Below are positions 20,162 to 31,023 of a DNA stretch of 64,000 nt, piece by piece. The notes under the pieces are model-generated. The model did no database searches. It was not told the origin of the DNA and saw only the letters and a list, made by a program, of their open reading frames with translations. How positions within the stretch are numbered: the stretch's first letter is position 1; every line of letters begins with the position of its first letter. The position numbers and the translations under genes are program-made. This DNA is from Chenopodium formosanum (taxonomy: Eukaryota > Streptophyta > Magnoliopsida > Caryophyllales > Amaranthaceae), in contig CM044877.1 in the NCBI GenBank assembly GCA_024500155.1, forward strand, positions 34,223,001 to 34,287,000, written 5' to 3'.

Positions 20162-21847
20162 TGTAACACCTCCAAAATTCGAGTCTTTTAAAAACAATAA
20201 GAGTAACTTTTAACTTTCAAAAACTCAACCATCGAACTCTGAAAGTGTTACCGCTACACTTATTTTCCGTAGAAAATAAATGCAAAGCAAAAATAACATA
20301 ATATTTAAATAAACTAAGTGGTCTAAGTTGTGGCAAAATAATATAGTCATTACATCAAAACTGCAAATTACTTTAAAACGATAGTTAAAGGAAATAATTA
20401 AATTCAGAATTAAACTAAATTGTCTTAGCTAAGCTACGTGATTATTCTAACGTCTCCTCACACGTAACCGAGTACCCTCTTACCAACCTGCAAAAAAAAA
20501 AAAATTAGAAACAAGAAAAGAGAGAAAACTCCCAAAATCAGATAAACTGAGTAATTCCAACTCCATCCCGTAAAATAAATAATTTTAGTTCAAAAACTGA
20601 TTATACATAATATAGCCTCATAGACATTATAATACTCAACCAAGTTCAAATTGTCACATAACATATTATTCCTTTATTTAAGAAAGGGAAAGAGAACGCC
20701 AGTAAGCCGGGACTAGTCCCTGTCACCACCTACTTTACAAAGGGTCGCGCGTTACCCCAAATGGCCACGAAATAAACAAAATGTCCCTAGTGTGCACACC
20801 CCTCACTAACACCCAGTGATTAGGAGGAAGACTAACAACAATATACAATAATTTAAACCAACTAGTAGCAACCATAACCACTAGTGGGCAACCTGTTCTT
20901 CACCCTTTCGGGTTTCATTTCCCTTCTTAAATTAAATTTCACTGTACATTTTATTAGATTACATTGTCCGATCACCTTGCACACGAGTATTGCACAATTC
21001 AATTTAATCCCAAGTAACAACATTTCAATTTCATATTATCCGGACATACATGACATAGAAACTATCAATCACATATAATCCATCATCCAATTCCCAAGAT
21101 TTTATTTATTTTAAAAAAAAACATACGATAACAAATAATCAAATTTTTTTGAAAATACACATACTAGTACACAAAATAGAAAACTCATATATAATATGAT
21201 ATCATACGATAGCACACTCAACATATATAATTACATAAGCATGTATTTGGCACACAATAATTCAAAACAATTTCCTAACGGAATTCTAAAGATGATGGAC
21301 ATTGAAAATTACCTTGATCGTGCATAAAATCTCAAGGTAGTTAACCTCCGAAACGTTCACCTAGTATCTCCGTCTACAAATAAATAGATGATAGAACTAA
21401 ATTAGTCTGACTCGTATAGTTAATAATCTAATACGAAGTTAGTAATAGTACAAGGGAAAAATAAACAAATTCCTATAAGTTTATGTTTGGTGAGAAAATT
21501 AGAGGTAAAGAGTAATAGGTAGTAGTGGTCCACTATCACATCTTCCCCCTACTCTGCAACTACTACACACGCACCAACTCCAAACTCTCTTTAAAAAATC
21601 AATGGTGTCTACTTTTGGCAGAAAGAAAATCACTTCTACCTTTGATGAAATCTTAGTTCGTTAATTACATAAAGTTTACAAAAAAAAAAAAAAAAAATTG
21701 AGTGGGTATGACTTGAATCATGAAAAGGGCTTAGTGATTAGTGTATCAATTAAGGAACCATCACTTACCGACGAGGGATTGATCGGGAATGACGACTGGG
21801 TAAATTGAAAGAGATGAGTGTAGTATTAGCTTTAGGATTTTGGTGTG
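20162..21847 (+). mobile_element. LTR-like insertion, left part (TGTAACACC end)
   Basis: Begins TGTAACACC directly after CCTTC. The matching other end, GGGGTATTACA, is at 33530-33540 and is followed by CCTTC, so the two are probably the ends of one LTR-type insertion (TG...CA, 5-bp duplication) into the LINE. Without the material between 21848 and 33232 it would be about 2 kb, the size of a solo LTR. No coding sequence. The stretch 20690-20820 is locally GC-richer. It is interrupted by a TA microsatellite at 21848. Confidence 0.65.
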
Positions 21848-21856
21848 TATATATAT

Positions 21857-21930
<74 letters not shown>
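21848..21930. repeat. TA microsatellite
   Basis: About 80 bp of nearly pure TA repeats, just left of the first copy of the TA-targeted element. Similar TA tracts lie at 25023-25038, 30206-30216 and 33197-33232, each at an end of this element family. Confidence 0.9.
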
Positions 21931-21932
<2 letters not shown>

Positions 21933-21976
21933 AAGGCTCATATAAAAACTCTCCTCTATATAAAAACCCATCATAT

Positions 21977-23367
21977 CACTACAAGAATACGCGCGTTTAC
22001 CGATGGCCACTAAAATCCATCGGTAAAAATATAATTTACCGATGGTTTTATCAAGCCATCGGTATTTTTTAAAATACCGATAGCCTTACCATCGGCATAT
22101 TGTTTCCGATGGTTTTCATCCATCGGTAAAATCTTATTTTTTAAAAGAAAATAATTTTTTTTTACCGATGGTTAAAAGCCATCGGTATTTTTCTTAAAAA
22201 AAAAAAAAAAAAAAAAAAAAACGACCAAACCCTAAATTAAACTAGCGCCCCCCTTTCCCCTTCTATTTCTTCCTCCTTCATTCACGCCCCTCTCTTCTTC
22301 TATCTCTCTCCTCTTCTTCTCTCTCCTCTCTCCTCTCTCCTCTCTCCTCTTCTTCTCTCTCCTCTTACGTTCCTCCTCCCTCCTCTCTTTTGAATTTTGA
22401 TTTCTTTCTCTCCCCCTCTTCTCCATCATCAAAACCCCTACCATCAGCAAAAACGTCACAATTTTTTGGGGGTACTAGTGTACTACCATCACCATCACGA
22501 GGTTTATGCAAAGTTTAAGGTTTTTTTGGTCAAACTCGACCATGAAAATTCCAGATCTGGAATTTTCATGGTCGAGTTTTACCATTTAAACCTAAAAAAG
22601 AAGAAATTTGAAAGGTATGTGGATTTTTTTGTTTAATTTTGTAAGTAATTTCGTTTTGTGGGTTTATTTGTGTGATTTTTGTGGGTTTAATTTTCTACCA
22701 TTTTCATGGTGTGTGTTTGTTGAATTTTCGTGTGTTTATTGTTTTTTAACTTTAAATTTTATAAATGTTTAATTTTTTGTTAATTTTTGTGGTTTATTTT
22801 GGCTTGATTTTTGTAGGTTTTTTATGTTGATTTTTGTGGGTTGTTTTTTTAGTTGATTTAAAAGGTGTTTTGGGTGGCGGTTGGTGGTGCTAAGTGGTTT
22901 ACGGCGGCGGTGGTTAGTGGAATAGGGTAGTGGTGGTGGTACTGGTGGTTGGCGATGCTTAGTGGCTTACGGTGGCAGTGTTGGGTTGTGTTGGGTGGGG
23001 TAGGCAGAGGGTAGGGTAGGTAGGGGGTGGGTAGGGATTTTTATTTTTTTAATTTTTTTTTTTAAAATTACCGATGGCCAAAAGCCATCGGTATTCCAAA
23101 TATACCGATGGCTTTGACCATCGGAAAAAAAAACCGATGGCTTTAACCATCGATATTTAAACAGGCACCGATAGTTTGTAGCCATCGGTAAAACCATCGG
23201 TATTAAGTTTACCGATGGTTTCCCCATCGGTAATTTTGATTTTCCCGACGTATTATAATCCGATGGTTTTTTACCGATGGCAGCCATCGGTAAATGCGAT
23301 ACCGATGGTTTTTAACAATTCTACCGATGGATTCTGGCCATCGGTAAATGGATCATTTCTAGTAGTG
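21977..23367. mobile_element. Small non-autonomous CACTA transposon
   Basis: Begins CACTACAAGAATA and ends, in reverse complement, CACTACTAGAAATGA, with the 3-bp duplication TAT on both sides (21974-21976, 23368-23370): all CACTA (EnSpm) hallmarks. About 25 copies of ACCGATGG or its complement, in both orientations, fill the terminal ~170 bp on the left and ~310 bp on the right; such subterminal arrays bind the transposase in this superfamily. The middle is a CT-rich stretch (about 22250-22400) and a GT/GGT-rich stretch, with no transposase. Confidence 0.92.
22532..22579. repeat. Perfect 48-bp palindrome
   Basis: Two 24-bp arms meet at AGATCT with no spacer; each arm reads AAACTCGACCATGAAAATTC then CAGA. 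It lies inside the CACTA element, outside the subterminal arrays. Perfect spacerless palindromes of this length are unstable and rarely kept. Confidence 0.9.
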
Positions 23368-23479
23368 TATATAAGAACCATTTTTCAGCCATTGGATCAA
23401 TCAAGATCTAACGCTCAACATTTACCCGGATCAAAATAATGGCACTATTATAAATTTTTTTGAACTTTTTATTGTATAT

Positions 23480-24721
23480 ATGAAGGGGCCTCCTAGGCGA
23501 CCTGGCAAGGTGCATCCATGCATGTGGAGTTGGTGGTTTAGTAGTGAGAATGGATTCAGGATATTTGAATAGGGGATCCCAAGCTAAAAAAAGGTATATA
23601 TGAGATATGTTAGTGCGACACTTCCACTCCTTTAGCGCAAAATGCGCTCAATGGAAAGTCCGAGGGATATCTAAAGTGTCATTATTGAAAATTATGGAAT
23701 TATATTCTTTCCAAATACTCCATAATTAAAATTTATTTAAAAAAAATTAGGAAGCATAGAGTTATTATTTTTAAGGTTGTTTAAAATGAAAAACAAATTC
23801 CCAAATGGAAGTGTACTTCCTAACTAATTTACAGTTAAAGGGTGTTGTCGAATTTCTTTTGAACTTTCACAATCGAGAAATAGGTGCTCAACTATCTCTC
23901 GAAAGTAGTTACATAATGTGTGTTCTCTAAAAGGAATAGTTTTTCAGTTATGAAGAACGTCCCTAAACCCAAGAATGTCATGCAACATTTACCATAAGAA
24001 GATTTGGATTTTAGGGGATATCTAGTATCCATATCCATATATGAGGCCACTTAGGTATATCTTGAGTAAGATTGTGTGCTATCCATGTGGGTGACTTGAC
24101 TGAGAAATGTCCGAAGGAGTGGGGCCCCATACTGATGTGTCTGTCAAATCTGCATAAGGCAAGGCAATGTTCATAAGGAGAGCAACAATATGATTTAAGT
24201 TTGTAGTTGTCCCATTGCGTGCGTGTTTGGAAGTATAAAATCTACAGCTTTTAAGCACTATCCACTTGACATCCTTGTAAGTGTAAAATTTCTAGTATGT
24301 TCCCATTTGTAGCCTAGTTATCTATCCAAAAATAAATGTCCTTTCCATTGCCTACTTTCCATTGAATACCTTTTCGTAAAATTTCTCTTTGGGCAACGAT
24401 TACTTTCCATGTAAGAGAATATTTTGGGTGGTGGTTGTATTCGAAAAAATGAAGAATTATGAAGATACTATCCTTAATCATCATTGACCCATAGAAGGGT
24501 CGAAGAGAAGTTTTCACCCTTGCTTTGCTAGGAAGGATTTATTAAGAGGTGAAGTCTGTCTTCCTAAACCCCCACCACCACCACCCCCCCCCCCAGAGCT
24601 TGGGGTTTACGTATCTTATTCTTGCTATTAGAGGGCTCTCATTCAAATCTTTAATTTTTGTTGTTCTCAAAAAAAAAGTTTCTATGCAGGAGTTTAGATA
24701 TTTAGCGATGCAAGAAGGAAG
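23480..24721 (-). pseudogene. Inverted copy of the LINE 3' region
   Basis: Minus-strand copy of 33541-34800. It includes the WKVGNGKDIYFWIDN block of the LINE C-terminal region (near 24330-24370). It is truncated at 23480, so it lacks the RNase H end seen at 34800-35025. It arose with the inverted duplication, not by a separate insertion. Confidence 0.8.
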
Positions 24722-24815
24722 GTGTAATACCCCAAACTTTGGAGTATTTTTAGTCAACGATTTCTTTTCAAAAATAAGCTTTAAAACTAATTATTATTAT
24801 TTTCAAATTGTAAAA

Positions 24816-24848
<33 letters not shown>

Positions 24849-27211
24849 TTTGAATTTGAAAAAAAAAAAAAACTGATTTTTGATAACTTCAGAATGAGAT
24901 TTGAAAACTGATAAAATAATAAATTTGAAGCTTATCTTTTCAACAGGAAATTGCAACAAACTCAATTTGAATTGAGTCTTATCTTATGAATATTCTAGAG
25001 AAATTCAACCTAAGCTTTCTAATATATATATATATATAGAGGAAGGCTCATATAAGAACCCTCCTCTATATAAGAACCCATTATATATAAGAACCATTTT
25101 CAGCCATTGGATCAATCAAGATCTAACGCTCAACATTTACCCGGATCAAAATAATGGCACTATTATAAATTAATGAACTTTTTATTGTATAATAGAAATT
25201 TTAGAAAAATTTGTCAACTCTTTCTCTCTCTAAAAACTTGTACAACTTTTTTCTCTCTCTAAAGTTCTCTCCCCAAATTCATTCAAAGCTTTCAAAGAAA
25301 GATTCATCAAATTATTCATTCAAATCTGCTTGGAACTCACGAATTTTGTCCGAAGTCTTCATTAATTCAAGTGTTCGTCAATACGTTTGCGTTTTTTGGG
25401 TATTTTTCTATCCGATTTTGTTTTTGGCGAGTTTCTATTCGATTTATATTTATTTTGTTCGATTATTTATTAGTTCGATTGTTTGATTGTTCGATTTTTT
25501 TGTTCTAATTTTGATTTTTTTTGTTCGGTTTTCATTTGCGATTTTGATGCTATTTTGCTGCTATTTTTTTTCTCAAATTTTCCCAGCCTTTTGCGGTTTT
25601 TGTATGTTGTGATTTTGATGCGTTAATTTCTCAATTTTTTTCTCCGATTATGTTCGATTTTTCTGTTTTTGTTTGATTTTTGTGATATTCATTTGAATAA
25701 TGATGTGCCTTTACTAGTTTTTTATGAACTTTGCCAAAAGATCTTAGCTGCTTCCAAACACCTTCTCTATGTGTAACATGAACATGTTGTTTTATACTCC
25801 GTTTAAATGAATTGTGGAGCTTGTTTGATGAATAAGTTAGAGATGTGTAGTAAGCTTCATGATGCTGCTCCTTGCTGCTTGAAAGATAAGTCGTATGAGA
25901 AGGATATCGAGGACCTGATATGTGTATATTTTTTATTCTATTTTTGTTATAACAGCAAGCTTATGTATCAAACTGCTTTAAATACATCAACATGTAGCTT
26001 ATTTATTTGCAGCCTTTTTACTTTCAGTTTAGATATGTACTATGGGTTTGTTGGATGTGGCTTAATTATTAATATATCCCCTTTTCATTGAAATAAAAAA
26101 AGAGTGAGAGATGCTCTTGTTTATGTGTTGATTGTTGAAGGGCATTTTGTCTATTTATGCTTATGAAAAGTTCAGAGCTAAATGAGCTTGGACGTGAATA
26201 TTCAGCTCAACTTGGTTATGTTACCGACGTATCGTAGTAGTCATGGATGATTGATAGATCATCCCTCCAATATGACCATGAGTAAGTGATGCGTATTTGA
26301 GTACTACTATACTGGTAGTTGTATGACTGATAGATCATTCGGGTAATTTTAGTTGTTTTTAATGCTTTATAGATCATTCGGGTAATTTTAGTTGTTTTTT
26401 ATGCTTTAATCAGTTTACTTCCTATGTTCTAAAGTTTACTTACAAGTTCTAAAGTTTACTTACAAGTTCTAAAGTTTTTAGTCTATGTTCTAAATTTTTC
26501 CAACTATATTCTAAAGTTTACCTATGCAATCTACACTAACCCCCTACCAGATAATAATGATGGCCTAGACAGCTTGTCATCTCTTCCAACTCTAATACTT
26601 ACAAATGTTAAACATATAGCACTCATGATAGATCAAAAGAGGGAAAGCCAAATGATGCTCGAGTTTATATATACAACCTATAATTATGGTAGTTTTGCAA
26701 TGAGTTATAAGTTGGATTTCATTTTTAGTTGAATAGTTGATCAGTAGCCATATACGAAGTTCTAAGATAATTGTTGGTTGTCAGATTCTTAGTAAGATTA
26801 TACTTAGGTGGCTTGCAAAGTTGTTAATTTGTTGTTCTTGACCAAAGTGAAATGAATGAAAAAGGAGTTTCTTATTCCCGTTATATAAATGGCTATACAT
26901 TTATACTTAATGTCATCCATCTTTTATTCAAATATAAAGTTCTAACTTGCTTAGGAAACTTTCCTTGCAATGAGTGACTATTTCATAAGCCCTCAGATTT
27001 AGCACTATGGCTAAAGCATGACAGTTGTATGAGCACTATGTATATTAGTGCCTAATTTTGGTATGTGGTTATAGAGATGACAATGTATCATATTAGCATG
27101 GGCACATGGCATATTGTATACCATAAAGGCATAAAGTGTTGTGTTATAAGTTTTGGTCTGTGTAGAGGTCAATGGTTTTAGTAGCAAATTAAATGATGTT
27201 TTATAAACATT

Positions 27212-27281
27212 AGCCTACTAGCTCAAATGGCAGAGCAGAGTGCAAAAGCACAAAGATGTGGGTTTGAATCCCACGTAGGTT
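27212..27281 (+). ncRNA. tRNA-like sequence type 1 (left arm)
   Basis: 70 nt with a 7-bp acceptor stem (AGCCTAC with GTAGGTT, one G-T pair), a D arm GCTC-AAATGGCA-GAGC, a T arm GTGGG-TTTGAAT-CCCAC, and matches to the pol III A box (TAGCTCAAATGG) and B box (GGTTTGAATCC). The anticodon arm is abnormal: GTGC AAAA GCAC, a four-base loop with no U33, so it cannot decode normally. It is probably a derived or decoy tRNA, or an old tRNA fossil. Its mirror copy is 30954-31023 (minus). Confidence 0.6.
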
Positions 27282-27471
27282 AATTTGTGTAATGTTGAAA
27301 AGAGAATTATATTAGATCTGTTTGTCACAAAGTTTTTAGACTTTCAGTAATGATTTCAAGCCAATTTTTTGTTTATAGAACTTAACACTAGTTTGATTTA
27401 CTTTGAGTTATTCTAGTTTATTTATAAAATATTTTGGTCTACTTTTGTTATTTTAAATTATTTTGAAAGAT

Positions 27472-27542
27472 AACCTATGTAGGAATTGAACCTACATCCC
27501 CTATGCATTTGCATAGTGCTCTACCACTTCAGCTAATAGGTT
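27472..27542 (-). ncRNA. tRNA-like sequence type 2 (left arm)
   Basis: 71 nt with a perfect 7-bp acceptor stem (AACCTAT with ATAGGTT), a shortened D stem, a T arm GTAGG-TTCAATT-CCTAC, A box TAGCTGAAGTGG and B box GGTTCAATTCC. The anticodon arm is CTATGC AAAT GCATAG: six pairs and a four-base loop without U33. It faces type 1, which lies about 190 bp away. Mirror copy 30693-30763 (plus). Confidence 0.65.
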
Positions 27543-27569
27543 TTAGCAATTAGCATACCTAACAATAAC

Positions 27570-28930
27570 CTTATGTTCTAAATCATTTTTCCTATGTTCT
27601 AAATCATTTTCCCTATGCTCTAAATTTTTTTTGCCATTGTTCTAAAGTTTTTTTCATATGTTCAAAAGTAGTTAAAGTAATCTGCTTATGTTCTAAATTA
27701 GTTTTCTAATGTTCTAAAGTTTTCTGCCTATGTTCTAAATTATTTATCCTATGTTCTAATTTTTTTCTTATGTTTTTTTTGCTCATGTTCTATGTTATAA
27801 AATTATTTACTTTGAGTTATTCTATTTTTCATTTTTAATTTTTTTTTTCAGATTTTTTTTCTTGCTTGAGTTTTTCTATTATTGGATTTTAATTTCAAAT
27901 TGTTTTTTTACTATAATAGAAAACTTTAGAACATAATAGAAACATTAGAAGATAATTGAAAACTTTAGAACATAAGGGAAAAATATAATAGAACATAATA
28001 GAAAACTTTAGAACATAAGGGAAAACTTTAGAACATAATAGAAAACTTTAGAACATAAGGGAAAACTTTAAAACATAATAGAAATACTTTAGAACATATG
28101 GATAGAAAATGTTAGAACATAATAGAAATACTTTAGAATATAAGGGAAAACTTTAGAACATAAGGGAAAAAATATAATAAAACATAATAGAAAACTTTAG
28201 AACATATGGGAAAACTTTATAACATAATAGAAATACTTTAGAACATATGGGAAAACTTTTGAACATAAGGGAAAAATATAATAGAACATAATAGAAATTT
28301 TTAGAACATAATAGAAATATTAGAACATAATAGAAAACTTTATAACATAAGGGGAAAATATAATAGAACATAATAGAAAATTTTAGAACATAATAGAAAA
28401 CTTTAGAACATAATGGAAAACTTTAGAACATTATAGAAACTTTAGAAAATAATAGAAAACTTTATAGCATAATACTTTAGAACATAATAGAAAACTTTAG
28501 AACATAATAAGAAAACTTTATAGCATAATAGAAATACTTTACAACATAATAGAAAATCTTAGAACATAATAGAAATACTTTACAACATAATAGAAAATCT
28601 TAGAACATAATAGAAATACTTTAGAACATAAGGGAAAACTTTAGAACATAAGAGAAAACTTTAGAACATAATAGAATACTTTATAATATAATAGAAAATC
28701 TTAGAACATAATAGAAATACTTTAGAACATAAGGGAAAACTTTAGAATATAAGGGAAAAATATAATAGAACATAATAGAAAACTTTTGAACATAATAGAA
28801 ATCTTTATAGAATAATAGAAATACTTTAAAACATAATAGAAAATCTTAGAACATAATAGAAATACTTTAGAACATAAGGAAAAACTTTTGAACATAATGG
28901 AAAACTTTAGAACATAAGGGAAAAATAATA
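27570..28930. repeat. TTCTAAAGTTT minisatellite in two opposed blocks
   Basis: Units built on CTATGTTCTAAAGTTT run forward at about 26400-26520 and 27570-27790. From 27918 to about 28930 they run in the opposite orientation (AAAACTTTAGAACATAATAG and AAGGGAAAACTTTAGAACAT), with several dozen units of about 20-22 bp. Apparent reading frames here are by-products of the repeat. The mirror in the right arm is about 30222-30660. Confidence 0.85.
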
Positions 28931-29399
28931 CATAAACTTTAATTTCCTTTATTTAACTTTTCAGCATCATTGCTAAAATATTGTTGCATTTTGGAAGTAT
29001 AAAAAGAAAAAAGATATCATATCATAAATTGAACTTTAGAACATAATCGAACTATATAAATTGAACTTTAGAACATAATCGAACTATATAAAATTGAACT
29101 TTAGAACATAATTGAACTATATAAAATCAAACAAAATCAACAATGAAAATGATAAATCATAAAATAATAGAGAAAATAATTCATGCAAAATAGAGAAAAT
29201 AATTCATTTCCCCAATTCATTCCCCTACTCCACCAGCTTGCTGCCCTCTTCACTCCACCAACTCACATCAAGCAGCCCACATGCAACACCCCTTCAACAC
29301 CACCCGAGCAGCCCACTCGCAACACCCCTTCAACACCACCAGCCGTAATTAGTTGCTGCCCCTGCACCACCACGCAACACCAACAACAATTATTCCGCC

Positions 29400-29890
29400 A
29401 CCAATTGAACAAAATCGAACTAAAATTGAACAAAAATCAAAATATTTGCAAAAATCGAACTAAAATTGAACAAAAATCAAAATATTAGCAAAAATTGAAC
29501 TAAAATCGAGCAAAAATCGAAAAAAAATCGAACTATATAATTCGAAAATCAAAAATAGAAAAGAAAAATAGAACAAAAAAAAAGTCGAACCAAAAAAAAT
29601 AGAAAATCGAACAAATAAAAAAAAGAAAATCGAACAAAAACAAAGAAAATCGAACAAAAAAATAATGAAAATCGAACAAAAAAAAAAGAAAATCGAACCA
29701 AAAAAAAAATCGTACCAAAAAAAGTAGAAAATCGAAAAAAAAAAAGAAAAACAGTTCGAAAATTCGAAAAGAAAAACAAAAATCGAACTATATAAAATTT
29801 TTCAACAAAAATCGAAAAGAAAAAAAAATCAACAGTTCGAAAATTCGAGCCCAATATTTTCGAAAATCAAACTCAAAAAAATCGAAAAGA
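29400..29890. repeat. A-rich array of AAAATCGAAC units
   Basis: Diverged tandem units combining AAATCGAAC with runs of A, several dozen in all. Long Phe-rich minus-strand frames here are repeat artefacts. Confidence 0.8.
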
Positions 29891-30692
29891 AAAACAAAAT
29901 CCACTTCAACATCATGCTAATTTCTTAGAAATTTAAACAAAATCGAAAAGAAAAACATACCTTAAATTAAAATCCTTCAAATTGCAATATTAGGGAGATT
30001 TTTGGGGTTTGAAGAGAGAGAGGAGAAAAGAAACGTGAGGAAGAGAGAGAAAGTTAGAGGAGAGAGAAAATTTTGGGTGGTGGGTAAGGGGTTAGAGAGA
30101 GGATACGTGTTTTAATCTGAACCGTCCGAATCAATCTAATCCTACGGATGAGATTGATTCTTATATAACTAAGGTTCTTATATAAGGATGGGTTCTTACC
30201 GGATCCCTCCCCTATATATATACAATGTTCTATTATGTTCTATTATATTTTTCCCTTATGTTCTAAAGTTTTCAACTATGTTCTAATGTTTCTATTATGT
30301 TCTAAAGTTTTCTATTATAGTAAAAAAAAAACAATTTGAAATTAAAATCCAATAATAGAAAAACTCAAGCAAGAAAAAAAATCTGAAAAAAAAAATTAAA
30401 AATGAAAACTAGAATAACTCAAAGTAAATAATTTTATAACATAGAACATGAGCAAAAAAAACATAAGGAAAAAAAAATAGAACATAGGCTAAATAATTTA
30501 GAACATAGGCAGTAAACTTTAGAACATTAGAAAACTAATTTAGAACATAAGCAGATTACTTTAACTACTTTTGAACATATGAAGAAAACTTTAGAACATT
30601 GGCAAAAAAATTTAGAGCATAGGGAAAATGATTTAAAACATAGGAAAAATGATTTAGAGCATAAGGTTATTGTTAGGTATGCTAATTGCTAA

Positions 30693-30763
30693 AACCTATT
30701 AGCTGAAGTGGTAGAGCACTATGCAAATGCATAGGGGATGTAGGTTCAATTCCTACATAGGTT
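30693..30763 (+). ncRNA. tRNA-like sequence type 2 (right arm)
   Basis: Mirror copy of 27472-27542, identical by eye: the same AACCTAT/ATAGGTT acceptor stem, T arm, and CTATGC AAAT GCATAG anticodon arm. No run of four T lies close downstream to terminate pol III. Confidence 0.65.
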
Positions 30764-30953
30764 ATCTTTCAAAATAATTTAAAATAACAAAAGTAGACCA
30801 AAATATTTTATAAATAAACTAGAATAACTCAAAGTAAATCAAACTAGTGTTAAGTTCTATAAACAAAAAATTGGCTTGAAATCATTACTGAAAGTCTAAA
30901 AACTTTGTGACAAACAGATCTAATATAATTCTCTTTTCAACATTACACAAATT

Positions 30954-31023
30954 AACCTACGTGGGATTCAAACCCACATCTTTGTGCTTTTGCACACTGC
31001 TCTACCATTTGAGCTAGTAGGCT
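30954..31023 (-). ncRNA. tRNA-like sequence type 1 (right arm)
   Basis: Mirror copy of 27212-27281 with a few differences. Here the D arm has GGTAGAGC (left arm GGCAGAGC) and the anticodon stem reads TGTGC AAAA GCACA, five pairs. The left copy has lost a pair (AGTGC), so this arm keeps the better-paired and probably ancestral form. Confidence 0.65.

Larger units (their letters stand above)
21931..23479 (+). mobile_element. TA-targeted element, copy A (5' end only, with CACTA insert)
   Basis: Starts GGAAGGCTCATATAAAAAC and has the tandem CTCCTCTATATAA(A/G)AACCC motif; after the CACTA insertion it continues ATAAGAACCATTTTTCAGCC to ATTGTATATA. Without the insert it matches only the first ~150 bp of copy B (25039 onward), then stops at TATATA, where reverse-oriented LINE sequence begins. 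It is therefore a truncated end, cut at the outer boundary of the palindrome. Confidence 0.7.
23473..28000 (+). repeat. Left arm of an 11-kb inverted duplication
   Basis: The arm is the near-identical reverse complement of about 30216-34803. It contains, left to right, LINE sequence reversed (23480-24721), the 3' end of the LTR-like insertion reversed (24722-25022), a TA tract, and the first ~2.9 kb of the TA-targeted element. Differences from the other arm are scattered substitutions and repeat-length changes. The outer junction lies in GTATATA, shared by both joined sequences. Confidence 0.88.
25039..30215 (+). mobile_element. TA-targeted element, copy B (apparently full length)
   Basis: About 5.2 kb between TA tracts. 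The 5' end has GGAAGGCTCATATAAGAAC followed by two further TATAAGAACC motifs; the 3' end has the opposite form, GGTTCTTATATAAGG then GGGTTCTTACCGGATCC then CTCCCC, next to TATATATATA. The termini are thus roughly inverted, with repeated (A)GGTTCTTATATA words. Inside are an AT-rich 5' third, two opposed tRNA-like sequences, minisatellites, a short CACC-rich stretch (29220-29390) and an A-rich AAAATCGAAC array. No transposase is recognised. I cannot assign it to a known superfamily; microsatellite-flanked elements have been called microns in rice. Confidence 0.6.

Noticed and set aside
21765..22010. Isoleucine/tyrosine repeat ORF
   Set aside because: Translation of the TA microsatellite.
25807..26091. 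Small Cys-containing ORF, also found at 32145-32411
   Set aside because: Kept in both arms only because the arms are a recent duplication; starts differ by a 1-base indel and no family is recognised.
27212..27281. Functional tRNA gene
   Set aside because: The anticodon arm has a four-base loop without U33, so no anticodon can be assigned.
28001..28930. CRISPR-like array
   Set aside because: Units are contiguous AT minisatellite repeats without unique spacers, in a plant nuclear setting.
29460..29854. Phe-rich membrane-like reading frames on the minus strand
   Set aside because: Translation of an A-rich AAAATCGAAC array; overlapping frames all look alike.
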